DNA of 64,000 nucleotides from Epiperipatus broadwayi (Eukaryota > Onychophora > Udeonychophora > Euonychophora > Peripatidae), in assembly GCA_028023455.1 (NCBI GenBank), contig JAQFVV010007259.1, positions 48,501-112,500 of the forward strand. The letters are read 5' to 3'. Position 1 is the first letter of the stretch. The number at the start of each line of letters is the position of its first letter. The position numbers were made by a program, and so were the translations under genes. Under the pieces are notes generated by a model that searched no databases, was not told the DNA's origin, and saw only the letters and a list, made by a program, of their open reading frames with translations. This document shows positions 40,465 through 52,689 of the stretch, piece by piece.

Positions 40465-41119
40465 CATATGTAATAGTCTGGATACCCTCAAGTAATCTTG
40501 GTGGTCACATCTAAGTATAATCAGACTTAGGGTCTTCATATAGGGTGCTATGAATGATATGATTTAACTTTAATTCAAATTGAATCCATTTAAAATAAGA
40601 TAATTTAATATTAAATATTTAATATAGATGCAATCTAGATTAATTCATTCATTCTTCACCTTTATAAAGTGTTCCATTATGCTCAGTATTCAAACTCAGG
40701 GTAGATTTTGCAAATTATTCTCTTCAGTGGTTTCCATCAATATTCTACAGTCATAATAATACTTTATACAAATTCAATAGATTTTATAATTAATTTCAAC
40801 CAAGTTATAAAGATATTAAATCAGTATGATATGTATGTATGGGTATGGGTATTCATATCTTATTTTGTTTTGTAAAATAAATAAATAATTAAAATAAATT
40901 AGAGGGTTCCTTAAATTTAAAATAAACTTTAACAGGTTTACTAACAAATAACAATTTAATTTTACTTCATATAACAAAAAACATATTATTATAAGTGCTT
41001 TACATACATTTCTACAATTTTATGATATCAAATTAAATAATAACTTATTGTATCCCAATAGTAGATATGTTTCATAACACTAACACATTTTAATAAGTTA
41101 TCAAACAATAAATGAAATT

Positions 41120-41244
<125 letters not shown>

Positions 41245-41807
41245 TAACTAAATTTAATATCAACATTGTGTGTATAAATGAAGACTACATACTATCCAAC
41301 CTTTGTGTAGAAATCCCAATTTTATAAGAATGCCTCTCTATGAATATAGTCATTAATATGAAGTTAAAAGATCTTTTATCCAAAGATATTAGTCATTTAC
41401 ACAAAGAATAATATACTAATATTAGTAAATTAATTAAGATAATTAATGAACAAAACATTCTGTCATGTCACAAATAATATGAATGTAAAGAATAATAAAA
41501 TCTTACCTCCATATTAAATTTACTTTTACCTTAGTCAAATCACTTTTTATAGGGAAGAACTCAATTTTATTAAATGAAAACAATATTTAAATCAATGGTG
41601 TTTCCATTTTTCTTCATCCAATAACTTTCATAAATGGGTTATTTTAATATAAGGTAATTGTGGAAGCAAAGGAAATAAAATTAGATACCCAAAGCTGATA
41701 ACACACATAATAATGATATGTATTAAAAGTTTATGGTATTTTCCTATTCATTTCCATAATTTGTGAAGTAATATTAATCAATGATAAAGTTCTTAATGTT
41801 TATTAAC

Positions 41808-43354
41808 CCTTTCAGCTTTTTGAGTGCTGCAAGCGTGCGCCTCGGCGTTTTTCAGATGTTTTGTTTTCTTTCTTACAATGTAAAAGGTATAAGTGTGACG
41901 TAGCTGAAAATATGATCATTCAAAAGGTTGATGACGTAGCTTTCAGAAAATGTTTATTTCAAAAAAATTGGTTAAAATTTAAATTTTTGGCAGCAGTTTT
42001 AATCAACCACAGTATTTAATTCTTTTGTCTTTTTTAATAATTTTTGTACTTATCACGAAGCGATAGAAGACAAAAATAATTTACAGAGCTGCAGTTGACA
42101 TTTCTCTGGTACTATTACAAAGATGGCTGACAGAAGCTGTTAATGTAATTTTGTAAGTAACATTTAAAAAAAAAATTTTTTATTTTTTTATAAAACTATA
42201 ATATATTTTTATTTAAATGATCATTTTTATTAATTATTTTTAGTTTGTAATTTGTGTGTGTTAGTTATTTACATTCAAATGCAATTAATATCTAATGTAA
42301 CTTTTAACGTTCTACACTTATAAAAATAATGTTTTTCAAAAAACATAATTTATTACAAAAATCATTAATTATGTTTATATATATAATATAATATGGTTTA
42401 TAAGTAATTTGTGATAATTCTGATTCTTGTTTACATTTTTCAAGTCTATAGCTAACAAATGATCTGTATGCAAATAAATTATATATACATGATTCATGCT
42501 TTGGTTTTGCTATATGTTTCATAACATTATTTTCAAGTCAATAGCTAACAAATACACTATATGCAAATAAATTATATCTATGTAGTACAATAAATATAAT
42601 AAGATAGCATCACTTCTGTGCCTAAAGAATATAAACATCACTGGTGTCCATAAAGAATATAAACATCACTGGTGTCCATAAAGAATATAAACATCAGTGG
42701 ATGTCCATAAAGAATATAAACATCAGTGGATGTCCATAAAGAATATAAACATCACTGATGTACACAAAAAAATATAAAATGAAGAGATGAAACTCATTTT
42801 ATCATAGTGATATAGACAGTAGCCTACAATTTCTAGTTTTAGACAGACAAAAAGCCAATTGCTATGATGATTTCTTTTGTATCTTTTATTAGGATGAATC
42901 TTTTTCTTTATAGATGCCTTTGACATTTAGAACAATTGGGGTACAAGATAAAAATGAAGAAGTCATATCTGACTTCTTTTGGAGATTGTGAAGCTGTGGA
43001 TTATCTCAGGTAACACATGTTATACATGTTTAGAAAGATATTTTTGTGAAGAATGCAAAGAAATTATCACTGAAGATGTATTTTCAATTTTAGTTAATGT
43101 TACTTATCAAATTATGAACAAACGATAAAATAATAAGTATTTTGGATGTGAAAATTTATTTTTTTCCTTATTTTTTATATAGTTATCACTATTTATTTTA
43201 TGTTTATTGTTTTTCTTAATGTTTCTAGTTTTTAGTAATGTAATTGTTTTTGCTCTAACATAATTAAAACTGAAGTTATTGCGAAAATTGTGTGTCAGGC
43301 CAGTATTTTAAAAAGTTCAATATGGTGGCTTGAAGCTGAAAGTTCTTTATTTCC
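41808..43354. mobile_element. piggyBac-like non-autonomous insertion (TTAA type)
   Basis: It is present in R copy 2 but absent at about 10781 in copy 1. The left edge is TTAA followed by CCCTTTCAGCTTTTTGAGTG, and the right edge is GGCTTGAAGCTGAAAG, a 10-bp inverted match to the left end. TTAA next to CCC-starting ends is the usual signature of piggyBac-type elements. The right TTAA is missing, probably through a small deletion. No transposase frame was seen, so it would need a helper. It contains the minisatellite at 42623. Confidence 0.6.
42623..42763. repeat. Minisatellite, five 28-29-bp units
   Basis: Unit TAAAGAATATAAACATCACT plus GGTGTCCA, repeated five times with small changes. The third and fourth units share CAGTGGATGTCCA, which suggests unit-by-unit duplication. 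Confidence 0.92.
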
Positions 43355-43795
43355 TAGTCATCAATCTTCAGTGAGGTGATCAATATGTTCTGCTGTTCAG
43401 AATTCTTCCTCTTGTATGTTGATGACATCTTCTTTTATAAATTATTCCAATATAAATTAAAATTGCATTTTTATATTATCTGGATGAAGTATATATATAT
43501 ATATATATATAGATATATATAAAAATGCATATATTTAATGTATATATACTTATATCTACTGAAATGCTATATATATATATATATATATATATTAAGCATT
43601 TCAGTAGAATAAGTAATTACATTAATTTTAGTAAAACAATAGCATTTACCCTATGGCAAATGGTTTTTACCTACTATGCATTTTATATACTTATCTTCTT
43701 AAAATAATTTATTTTAAGTATATAGATGTTTTTTGATGAAATTTATTTGCTTCTGAATTTCAAGTTAGGAGGATTTTATTGTAAGTTTCTCTACC

Positions 43796-44677
43796 TATCA
43801 TATTTTGGATGACAGAGAAATGTCTTTTGGCCAATTTGCCCCCTGTGAATTTTTTCATAAGTATTATATGTTAAAATGCATGTAGAATGGTATATTTTAT
43901 TATAATAAATTTTTTCCCAAAGATTTTGTGCTAAAAGGCACGAAATTCAAAAGTCCCACTCTTACAATAGACAAGCTCTACCCTGATATGTTCAGCCATT
44001 GTGTGTTGCCAAGGCTGTAAAATATTTGGTGTTTTATGACATTGAAGTTTCCAATGAGGCAAAAACATGTTTATTTGTGAATTTGTTACAGTTTTAGATA
44101 TTTTTAAAAAATAATTTGTACCATATTTATTAGATATCAAGAAATATAAATTATTAATAATTTATTTTGACTTGAAATACTTTTTTTTTTCAAATATATA
44201 CTGTTATATTAGCAGCTAATGTAAATATAGCCTGAAGCAAATTTGAAAACTCTAAATTTGACATAAATAATCTACTTTATATTTATGAGTAAGAAAATAT
44301 CACAATTTTGCAATAAAAATTCAAACAAATTAAACTTTTAAAGCATAATTCATTAGATATAAGAGAAATAAATAATTATTCATTTGGATATGTAAAAATA
44401 ATGAAAGTTAAAAAATATTTCATTGATTTTATAAACTGAAAATAATCTTTCTAAAAATGATGATGGGTAAAGTCTTTGCTTTGATTAATTTCTCATTTTT
44501 TAATATTTACAGAAACAAAATGTGAACATTTAAAATTTATTTCAGTAGTAACCAAAAATATCTATCAAATGAAGTCAAATTTATTTTTTTCTGATAAGTA
44601 ATTATTATTTCATCATATATTTTACATTGATGTGTGAGACAAAGAAAAATGTCAGAAATAGCGAATTACAGCAGGGT
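43796..44677. mobile_element. Second insertion in R copy 2, ending at TTAA
   Basis: Copy 1 reads straight through at 12522-12528 (TTTCTCTAATTAATAAG). Copy 2 contains about 880 extra bases, ending GCAGGGTTAATAAG. The right end GGG-TTAA fits a piggyBac-like terminus; the left end lacks its TTAA. Its interior (44120-44560) resembles the left half of element X, so X-type sequence is also found here. Confidence 0.45.
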
Positions 44678-45343
44678 TAATAAGAAAAAATATATATAAT
44701 TTCATTTTTTTTTAAATTAATAATATTAAAGACCTAATTTATTTACTCTTTTTATTGAGTGAAATTAGAATTTTTTTTAAATAAATTTTTATCAATAAGA
44801 ATATTCATTCAAACTATTGATCCATCTTTTTAATGCATTTTTACTTTAAACATGGAAGAATAACTATGCATAGTTAGTAAGTAGTTCATTGACAAAAAAT
44901 AGAATTAATTTTGAAATTATTTGATCCAACTTTTATAGTAGAATTGACTTCTGTTAGAATTGTTTTAAGTATATTATTTGATTTTAAGATTTTATATTCG
45001 CCTATTGTTGAAATTATTATAATTAATAATTATATAATTGAATTCTAAATTTTATTTCCTTTATGTTTAGTTGCTAAAATGCAACTTGACCTAAAGTTGT
45101 TTCCATGTTTACATCTTGATTAGTGATTTTTGGTTGACATAAATGATTGTTTTATATATATATATGAATGGTTGAAAACTAATTGTTTTAATATTTGATT
45201 TTATTAAAGTAATTTATTGTTTATTGTTTAAGTTATATATAAATATGTGGAAATATATATTTTGTAACTAAAATATATATTTAGTTGGTTAATAAAAAAA
45301 TAATTTAGATTTGGTAATGAGTGCTAAGATTTGGTTTATCCTT

Positions 45344-45346
<3 letters not shown>

Positions 45347-45386
<40 letters not shown>
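45347..45386. repeat. (AT)20 at the left edge of PLE pair 1
   Basis: A pure AT run between CTTACA and GCAAAACCAT, the end of the minus-strand PLE arm. Confidence 0.97.
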
Positions 45387-45389
<3 letters not shown>

Positions 45390-46995
45390 AAACCATAAAA
45401 TAATACAATACTAGATTAAATTTTAAAAATTTTACCAAAATCCTTACACAACCATGGTTTCATCTACTACAAATAGACCTTCTCGAGTGAAAATCAATCT
45501 AAAGGAAAATATATATATATATATATACAAACAAACCTTCCCATATTTCACTACAAATTCCACCTTCCCTTAATATCAAAAGAAGTCTTCATAAGATTGA
45601 TAGCCTCAGAATCAAGGAGTTTTATCATCAAAGTCTCCTTTATTCTTCTTTTTAACTCATTCTTTTCATAAAAAATAACCGAAGCATTGTTAAACAATAT
45701 TCTATGACCTGTATTCAATTCATGAATATATAAAGCTGAGTTAAGATACCTATGTTTAACCTACTTATATGAACCTTAACCCTTTCATTAAGGCTAAATT
45801 TACTCTGACCTACATAAAATTTACCACAACTACATGGAATTTTATAAACAATACCAGGAATAGACCTACTATCAATAGACTGCTTTGAACCATTAAGTAA
45901 TGAATTCAAATCAGAACCTTTCCTCCATGCAACCTTCATTCCACCTAACAAATGACTATTCCTATAAACCAAATTATAAATTGATGCTTTAAATGGTAAA
46001 GACATATAATCATCATCCTTACCAACAAAATTCTTATCATCCAAATCATGACTATAAACATTATTATTAAATACCACTTTTTTAATAAAATCATGATTAT
46101 AACCCAATTCTACATATTCAGCAGCAAATTGACTTCTTTGAATATCAGCATCATTAATAAAATTATTAAGCCTTCTATTCCGACAACAAAAATTCAACAA
46201 AGACATTTTTTATGTATAAAAAGCTGATAACTATCAGGCCTAATCATATTTCTCAAATTTTTAGGTTTTATAAAATGACTACAAAACAAAACATCATTAA
46301 CCTTCTCAACATTTAAATCTAAAAACTTTAATTTTACAAAATCAAAACCATCCCCCTCAATTGTAAACTTAATACTAGAATCAAAACCATTCAATGCACA
46401 TAAAAACTCTTCTAATTTCTTTTTCTGAATAACAAACAAACAATCATCAACATACCTAACAAATAATTTAATAGAACATGAAAACATATTAATAATACTA
46501 CACTCCAAATAATCAATATAGACAGCACACATCAATGGAGAAATGACATAACCAATAACCCAACCTTCTCTAATCTTATAAAACACATCATTAGACATAA
46601 AATACATTGAATCCTCTAACAGCAAAAGCAAATCATGAAAAATCTTAATCTTATGTGCAGAAAAACATTCTAATTTTTTTAAAATTGAAAGAAAAACATC
46701 AATACTTTTTAATCTATTAACCGATTGATACATATTTTCAATGTCTAAACTACCAAAAACACAATCATCATCCAAAACAAAACCATTTATTTTCTTAAAA
46801 GCCTCAAAAGAAGAAGAAACACAAAATTGACCCAATTTTATATAATCCTTAAAATATCTTATAATAAATTTTAATATTTTATCAACAATTCCTCCTGTAA
46901 AATCAAAAATACATCTCAAAGGAAAATTATCTTTATGAGACTTCAAATTAAAGAAAACCTTTGGAGCCACAAAATCACTAGGGTAACAATTTAAA
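45387..46995 (-). pseudogene. Penelope-like element 1, minus-strand arm (RT plus GIY-YIG)
   Basis: 5'-truncated PLE. The coding part spans 45551-46995. RT blocks are LDIENMYQSVN (motif A), GWVIGYVISPLMCAVYIDY (motif B), FVRYVDDCLFV (motif C) and KFLDLNV. After a one-base loss in an A run near 46205 the frame continues through a linker to a GIY-YIG nuclease: GIVYKIPCSCGKFYVGQS and LNERVKVHIS. A second one-base loss near 45777 shifts the end. An internal TA run (45509-45528) separates ORF and 3' UTR. PLEs encode RT fused to a GIY-YIG endonuclease and prime on nicked target DNA. This copy is inactive, and the N-terminal RT region is missing. Confidence 0.88.
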
Positions 46996-48401
46996 TAAGT
47001 AGATAATTTTCCTTTGAGATATATTTTTGATTTTACAGGAGGAATTGTTGATAAAATATCAAAATTTATTATAAGATATTTTAAGGATTATATAAAATTG
47101 GGTCAATTTTGTGTTTCTTCTTCTTTTGAGGCTTTTAAGAAAATAAATGTTTTTGTTTTGGATGATGATTGTGTTTTTGGTAGTTTAGACATTGAAAATA
47201 TGTATCAATCGGTTAATAGATTAAAAAGTATTGATGTTTTTCTTTCAATTTTAAAAAAATTAGAATGTTTTTCTGCACATAATATTAAGGTTTTTCATGA
47301 TTTGCTTTTGCTGTTAGAGGATTCAATGTATTTTATGTCTAATGATGTGTTTTATAAGTTTAAAGAAGGTTGGGTTATTGGTTATGTCATTTCTCCATTT
47401 ATGTGTGCTGTCTATATTGATTATTTGGAGTGTAGTATTATTAATATGTTTTCATGTTCTATTAAATTATTTGTTAGGTATGTTGATGATTGTTGGTTTG
47501 TTATTCAGAAAGAGAAATTAGAAGAGTTTTTATGTGCATTGAATGGTTTTGATTCTAGTATTAAGTTTACAATTGAGAGGGGTGGTTTTGATTTTGTAAA
47601 ATTAAAGTATTTAGATTTAAATGTTGAGAAGGTTAATGATGTTTTGTTTTGTAGTCATTTTATAAAACCTAAAAATTTGAGAAATATGATTAGGCCTGAT
47701 AGTTATCAGCCTTTTATACATAAAAAAATGTCTTTGTTGAATTTTTGTTGTCGGAATAGAAGGCTTAATAATTTTAATAATGATGCTGATTTTCAAAGAA
47801 TTCAATTTGCTGCTGAATATGTAGAATTGGGTTATAATCATGATTTTATTAAAAAAGTGGTATTTAATAATAATGTTTATAGTCGTGATTTGAATGATAA
47901 GAATTTTGTTGGTAAGGATGATGATTATATGTCTTTACCATTTAAAGCATCAATTTATAATTTGGTTTATAGGAATAGTCATTTGTTAGGTGGAATGAAG
48001 GTTGCATGGAGGAAAGGTTCTGATTCGAATTCATTACTTAATGGTTCAAAGCAGTCTATTGATAGTAGGTCTATTCCTGGTATTGTTTATAAAAATCCAT
48101 GTAGTTAAGGTAAATTTTATGTAGGTCAGAGTAAATTTAGCCTTAATGAAAGGGTTAAGGTTCATATAAGTAGGGTTAAACATAGGTATCTTAACTCAGC
48201 TTTATATATTCATGAATTGAATACAGGTCATAGAATATTTTTTAACAATGCTTCGGTTATTTTTTATGAAAAGAATGAGTTAAAAAGAATAATAAAGGAG
48301 ACTTTGATGATAAAACTCCTTGATTCTGAGGCTATCAATCTTATGAAGACTTCTTTTGATATTAAGGGAAGGTGGAATTTGTAGTGAATTATGGGAAGGT
48401 T

Positions 48402-48447
<46 letters not shown>

Positions 48448-48610
48448 TTCCTTTAGATTGATTTTCACTTGAGAAGGTCTATTTGTAGTAGATGAAACCA
48501 TGGTTGTGTAAGGATTTTGGTAAAATTTTTAAAATTTAATCTAGTATTGTATTGTTTTATGGTTTTGCATTTTTTTTTTGCTAGTATAGTGTTAGACAGT
48601 TTTGGTTTTA
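46996..48610 (+). pseudogene. Penelope-like element 1, plus-strand arm (RT plus GIY-YIG)
   Basis: Mirror copy of the minus arm. Homology begins about 47006 (AATTTTCCTTTGAGATATAT) and the open frame is 47014-48108. It has the same RT motifs (LDIENMYQSVN, GYVISPFMCAVYIDY, FVRYVDDCWFV) with the A7 run intact. A stop (TAA at 48106-48108) replaces the second Cys of the C-S-C just before the GIY-YIG core; reading continues in frame (FYVGQS, LNERVKVHIS, EAINLMKTSF) to a natural stop at 48382-48384. A TA run (48404-48444) precedes the 3' UTR. The two arms differ at only scattered sites but carry different disabling mutations. Confidence 0.88.
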
Positions 48611-48623
48611 TATATATATATAT
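48611..48623. repeat. Short (TA)n between PLE pair 1 and LTR C
   Basis: TATATATATATAT separates the PLE end from the TGTAATG start of LTR C. Confidence 0.9.
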
Positions 48624-49096
48624 TGTAATGAGCACAGACGTTCGTTACATTGTTTTTTTTTTATTTATTAAACATGAAAGTAAATTAAAAAGTTCGCATT
48701 TAAAAATTTTCTTTAAGAATTAAAAATTGAAATTAAATATCATCTTAAACTCGTATATGTTAAATCACACAGATAATGAAAAATTATTAAAATAAAACTT
48801 TATTAAAGAAAAAGTATTTTAAAACTAAATTTTAAAAAGATTTGGAGATAAAATTATATCTTTAAATTTATCTTTAAATATATTTTTGATTTGGAAAACA
48901 GTTTAATTAATCAGAAATGGAAATGATTGTTAATTAGTTAAATGTACCAGCCTTGGGTATTTAAATGTAAAAACATCGGTCAGATAGGAAAACAATAGAA
49001 ACTGTTAGCAAATAAGAAGAAATCCCTATGGAATCAGACCGCAGTGAAAGGATCATCGCATCGGTGACATAATGCCAAGTCAATCCTTTGAATACG

Positions 49097-49104
49097 TATA
49101 AAAG
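49097..49104 (+). promoter_or_regulatory. TATA box-like motif in LTR C
   Basis: TATAAAAG lies 473 bases from the LTR start, matching LTR A. Confidence 0.55.
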
Positions 49105-50553
49105 GAAAATTTGGAAGTGATTGGTAATTGATTATTACGATGTGACTATATATATTAGTACGGAGTTGGAGGTGAAGGGATTGACAGACACACTGTCAAT
49201 TCTTTCAGCTGTTAAAGAAAAGAGAAATGAACGATCGTTTCCTACATTGAGGACCAACTGAACTAAAAAAAACCCCGAATGAATAAATAAAACAACGGCT
49301 AAATGGATACCAATCTTTTGAGGATGGCATGGGAATTCACATTCATGGCAAGTAACGGATAAAGATGAACTGTTGTAAACCGTAAGAACTTTATAAATAA
49401 TGAACATTAAATTAAAACTTTCCATATTTAAATGATTGCAGTATTATCCTATCTGACCAACATTATTTATTAATTAGTTATAATTTTATTTAATGTAATT
49501 ATTTTGTAAAATCATTTCCATTTATTTATTTTTTGTTCTTTAAGTTTTATTATGGTTTCTGTTTTCCGTTAAGTTAAATGATATAAATGTTAAACTTAAG
49601 TCGGATGTGAATCGCTGTATAGATTTGTAAAGTTATATTAGAGGAGGGTAATCTTAGGTTATTTATGTTGTTGTTAGATTGGGTCAATGGATTGGATATA
49701 TTGATGTAGTTAGTAGATGTAGTCGGAGATTCGCTACTGGCAGAATCATTTATATATACGCCGCACTCACCCGTTTGCCTATGGAAGGAATTATAAGACG
49801 GAGAACGCAGTTCCTTTCTATGGAGTTTTTTTTTATTGTTCTTCTCGTTAGATAGATGTAATATTCCTATCTAATTGAGAGTCAATGTCTTTTCTTAATC
49901 TTTTTGGTGCTGCCGTATTCCGAATTACATTGAATACATCGATGTATCAGATGGATTGATGCCAGTTTGACTGCAAATTTTAGCCTAAGGTTAAATAGGG
50001 ATAGAATGTTTATTTTCAAAAGCAAATTTATGTAGTCTATTCATACTCGACCCTAAATAAAAATGCATTAAATTTAAGTTGTTTATAGACGCTTGCATGA
50101 ATTGGTTATCGGTTAAGTATGTTTTGGGTTTTCATATTTGATCGGAATATATAGACATTCGATAAATAATGATCCCTTACGGTGAGTATCTAAAATGTAT
50201 TTATTCGGATGTCTTTTAAGTCATTGGTGATAATGCAAGTATCTTATGGTGAATATTATTGGGTTACTTATAAATTTCCCTCTGCAATTGCCAGTATCAA
50301 TGATTTTATATTTTGATCGTTTATGTTTACTTTGGAATGTTTTTAACTGTGTAATTTATGTAACCGATCTATAGCAACATATTAAAACAAGCTTTTATAA
50401 TCCCATCTGTGCGAACTTAATTAAAATGTAAACTTATAATATAATAGAAATTAAAATGTAAATTAAAATCTAAGGTAAAGTTAAAAATAATGTTAAATGT
50501 TAAAATGTAAAACTAATACTAAAATAATTTTAAATCTTATATATATGTGCATA

Positions 50554-50559
50554 AATAAA
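50554..50559 (+). terminator. AATAAA poly(A) signal in LTR C
   Basis: It has the same context as in LTR A, including the GTTTGTGTGTTAATTACTGG that follows. Confidence 0.55.
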
Positions 50560-50823
50560 TGTTTGTGTGTTAATTACTGGCAGTGGCTTATTTTATTTAT
50601 TTTTTAATATTGAAATATAATTAGATAAGATATTATATTATTTAATCTCTGCTATTCCACTGAGCTAGTGACATGGGCTAACGACCGGAATCAAAATTAA
50701 AAAAAAAAAAAATTTTTTTTCTTTTACTTACATATCTGCCTACTTTTTAAATTTTTCTAGGTTCAAATGCCTAGATGGCACCCTGTAGTGCAGTTTATGT
50801 TAAGTGCTATTCTCCGGATCGTT

Positions 50824-50826
<3 letters not shown>

Positions 50827-50853
<27 letters not shown>
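50827..50853. repeat. (TA)n between LTR C and PLE pair 2
   Basis: A pure AT run joins GTTACA of LTR C to the end of the minus-strand PLE arm (ATAATCAAAACTACCCC). Confidence 0.9.
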
Positions 50854-50854
<1 letters not shown>

Positions 50855-51545
50855 TCAAAACTACCCCAAATCCAAAATTAAACCAGACCAGCATAAAAAT
50901 AATATAAAAAAACACAACCTAAGGTTTCACTGCTACAAGCAGACTTCTCAAGTGTAAAGAACTACAAAAACTACACAATATATATAATATTAAAAACTAC
51001 CCACAAATCCATTCACTTCCCATCCACCCTTAATATTAAAAGAACTCTTAAATAAGTTAATTGCTTCAGAATAATAAATTTTCAATAATAAAGACTCTTT
51101 AATTCTTCTTTTGATTTCATTTCTCTCAAAGAAGATAACCTTAGTTTCATCAAAATCAATAGTGTGGCCTGTATCTTTTTCATGGACATACAAAGCAGAA
51201 CTAAGATATCTATTTTAACTCTACTTTTATGAACCTTTATTCTTTCATTTAAACTCAAACTACTCTGACCTATGTAAACCTTCTTACAAAATAAACAAGG
51301 AATAAAATATACTACACCAGGAATAGTCTTTCTATCAAAAACTTCTTTTGTATTATTTAATAAATTATTCAATGTAACACCCCTTTTCCAAGCAATTTTC
51401 TTATTTCCAAACAAAATGGCAAAGAAATAAAATCATATTTTTCTTTAACCTTTACATCCTTACAAATATTACTATTAAATAAAATACTTTTAACAAATTT
51501 ATCAGAGTATCCAACACTCAAGTAATCTTTATAAAATTTTATAGA
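50854..51545 (-). pseudogene. Penelope-like element 2, minus-strand arm (GIY-YIG part)
   Basis: The coding part is 50990-51545. Only the linker and GIY-YIG region are present: GVVYFIPCLFCKKVYIGQS, SLSLNERIKVHKSR, YVHEKDTGHTIDF and a C-terminus ending WEVNGFVGSF. A one-base loss near 51218 shifts the frame in the nuclease. A deletion of about 44 bp near 51418 removes linker sequence present in the plus arm. It is nearly identical to the plus arm elsewhere. No RT core remains. Confidence 0.85.
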
Positions 51546-52602
51546 AGGTTCAAAACAATAAATTGGAGGAATTTGTAAATGAGTTTAATTGTTTTGATCC
51601 TTCTATAAAATTTGTGTTAGAAGGAGGGGGGTTAGATTTTGGTAAGTTAAAATTTTTAGATCTTTTGGTAATTAGAAATCTAGAAACTAATTGTTTATTG
51701 TGCAGTCATTTAGTTAAAAGTAAAGAATTAAGATCTATAATTAACACTGATAGCTATCAGTCTGTATCTCATAAACCAGCTGCTTTAAGGAATTATTGTC
51801 ATAGAAATATTAAATTAAATAATTCTAGTGGGGTTGCTTTGTTTCAGAAATATCAACTTTATAAAGATTACTTGAGTGTTGGATACTCTGATAAATTTGT
51901 TAAAAGTATTTTATTTAATAGTAATATTTGTAAGGATGTAAAGGTTAAAAAAAAATATGATTTTATTTCTTTGCTATTTAAATTGTCTTCTTATAAAATT
52001 GTGTGTAGAAATAGTATATTGTTTGGAAATAAGAAAATTACTTGGAATAGGGGTGTTACATTGAATAATTTATTAAATAATACAAAAGAAGTTTTTGATA
52101 GAAAGACTATTCCTGGTGTAGTATATTTTATTCCTTGTTTATTTTGTAAGAAGGTTTATATAGGTCAGAGTAGTTTGAGTTTAAATGAAAGAATAAAGGT
52201 TCATAAAAGTAGAGTTAAAAATAGATACCTTAATTCTGCTTTGTATGTCCATGAAAAAGATACAGGCCACACTATTGATTTTGATGAAGCTAAGGTTGTC
52301 TTCTTTGAGAGAAATGAAATCAAAAGAGGAATTAAAGAGTCTTTATTATTGAAAATTTATTATTCTGAAGCAATTAACTTATTTAAGAGTTCTTTTAATA
52401 TTAAGGGTGGATGGGAAGTGAATGGATTTGTGGGTAGTTTTTAATATTATATATATTGTGTAGTTTTTGTAGTTCTTTAAGTCTGCTTGTAGCAGTGAAA
52501 CCTTAGGTTGTGTTTTTTATATTATTTTTATGCTGGTCTGTTTTAATTTTGGATTTGGGGTAGTTTTGATTTTATATTGACTAGTTTAGCTTTATGCTTG
52601 TA

Positions 52603-52608
<6 letters not shown>
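51546..52608 (+). pseudogene. Penelope-like element 2, plus-strand arm (RT thumb, linker, intact GIY-YIG)
   Basis: The open frame 51563-52444 (293 codons) has no internal stop. It begins after RT motif C (KLKFLDLLV retained), then linker, then a complete-looking GIY-YIG domain: GVVYFIPC, CKKVYIGQS, the Arg-bearing LNERIKVHKSR, YVHEKDTGHTIDF and FERNEIKRGIKESLL. It lacks RT motifs A-C, so it is 5'-truncated and cannot retrotranspose, but the nuclease could fold if expressed. It is a different PLE subfamily from pair 1, by protein divergence. The 3' UTR mirrors the minus arm to about 52585. Confidence 0.85.

Positions 52609-52686
<78 letters not shown>
52609..52686. repeat. (TA)n, about 39 units
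   Basis: A pure TA run between the PLE pair 2 right end and element F. Confidence 0.97.

Positions 52687-52689
<3 letters not shown>

Larger units (their letters stand above)
48624..50826. mobile_element. Solo LTR-like element C
   Basis: The element is 2203 bp. It starts TGTAATGA, with a near inverted copy TCGTTACA nearby, and ends GGATCGTTACA. TA microsatellite lies on both sides. It aligns along its whole length with LTR A (shared GATGTAATATTCCTATCT-like block, TGCATAAATAAATGTTTGTG and terminal module). TG...CA termini, a 5' TATA box, a late AATAAA signal and absence of ORFs support an LTR. It lies exactly between two PLE pairs. Confidence 0.7.

Noticed and set aside
42623-42763. Direct repeats with short spacers, CRISPR-like at first sight
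   Set aside because: Units are contiguous 28-29-bp tandem copies without unique spacers, in animal DNA; a minisatellite.
47617-47841. Minus-strand frame within the PLE plus arm
   Set aside because: Shadow of the PLE coding frame.
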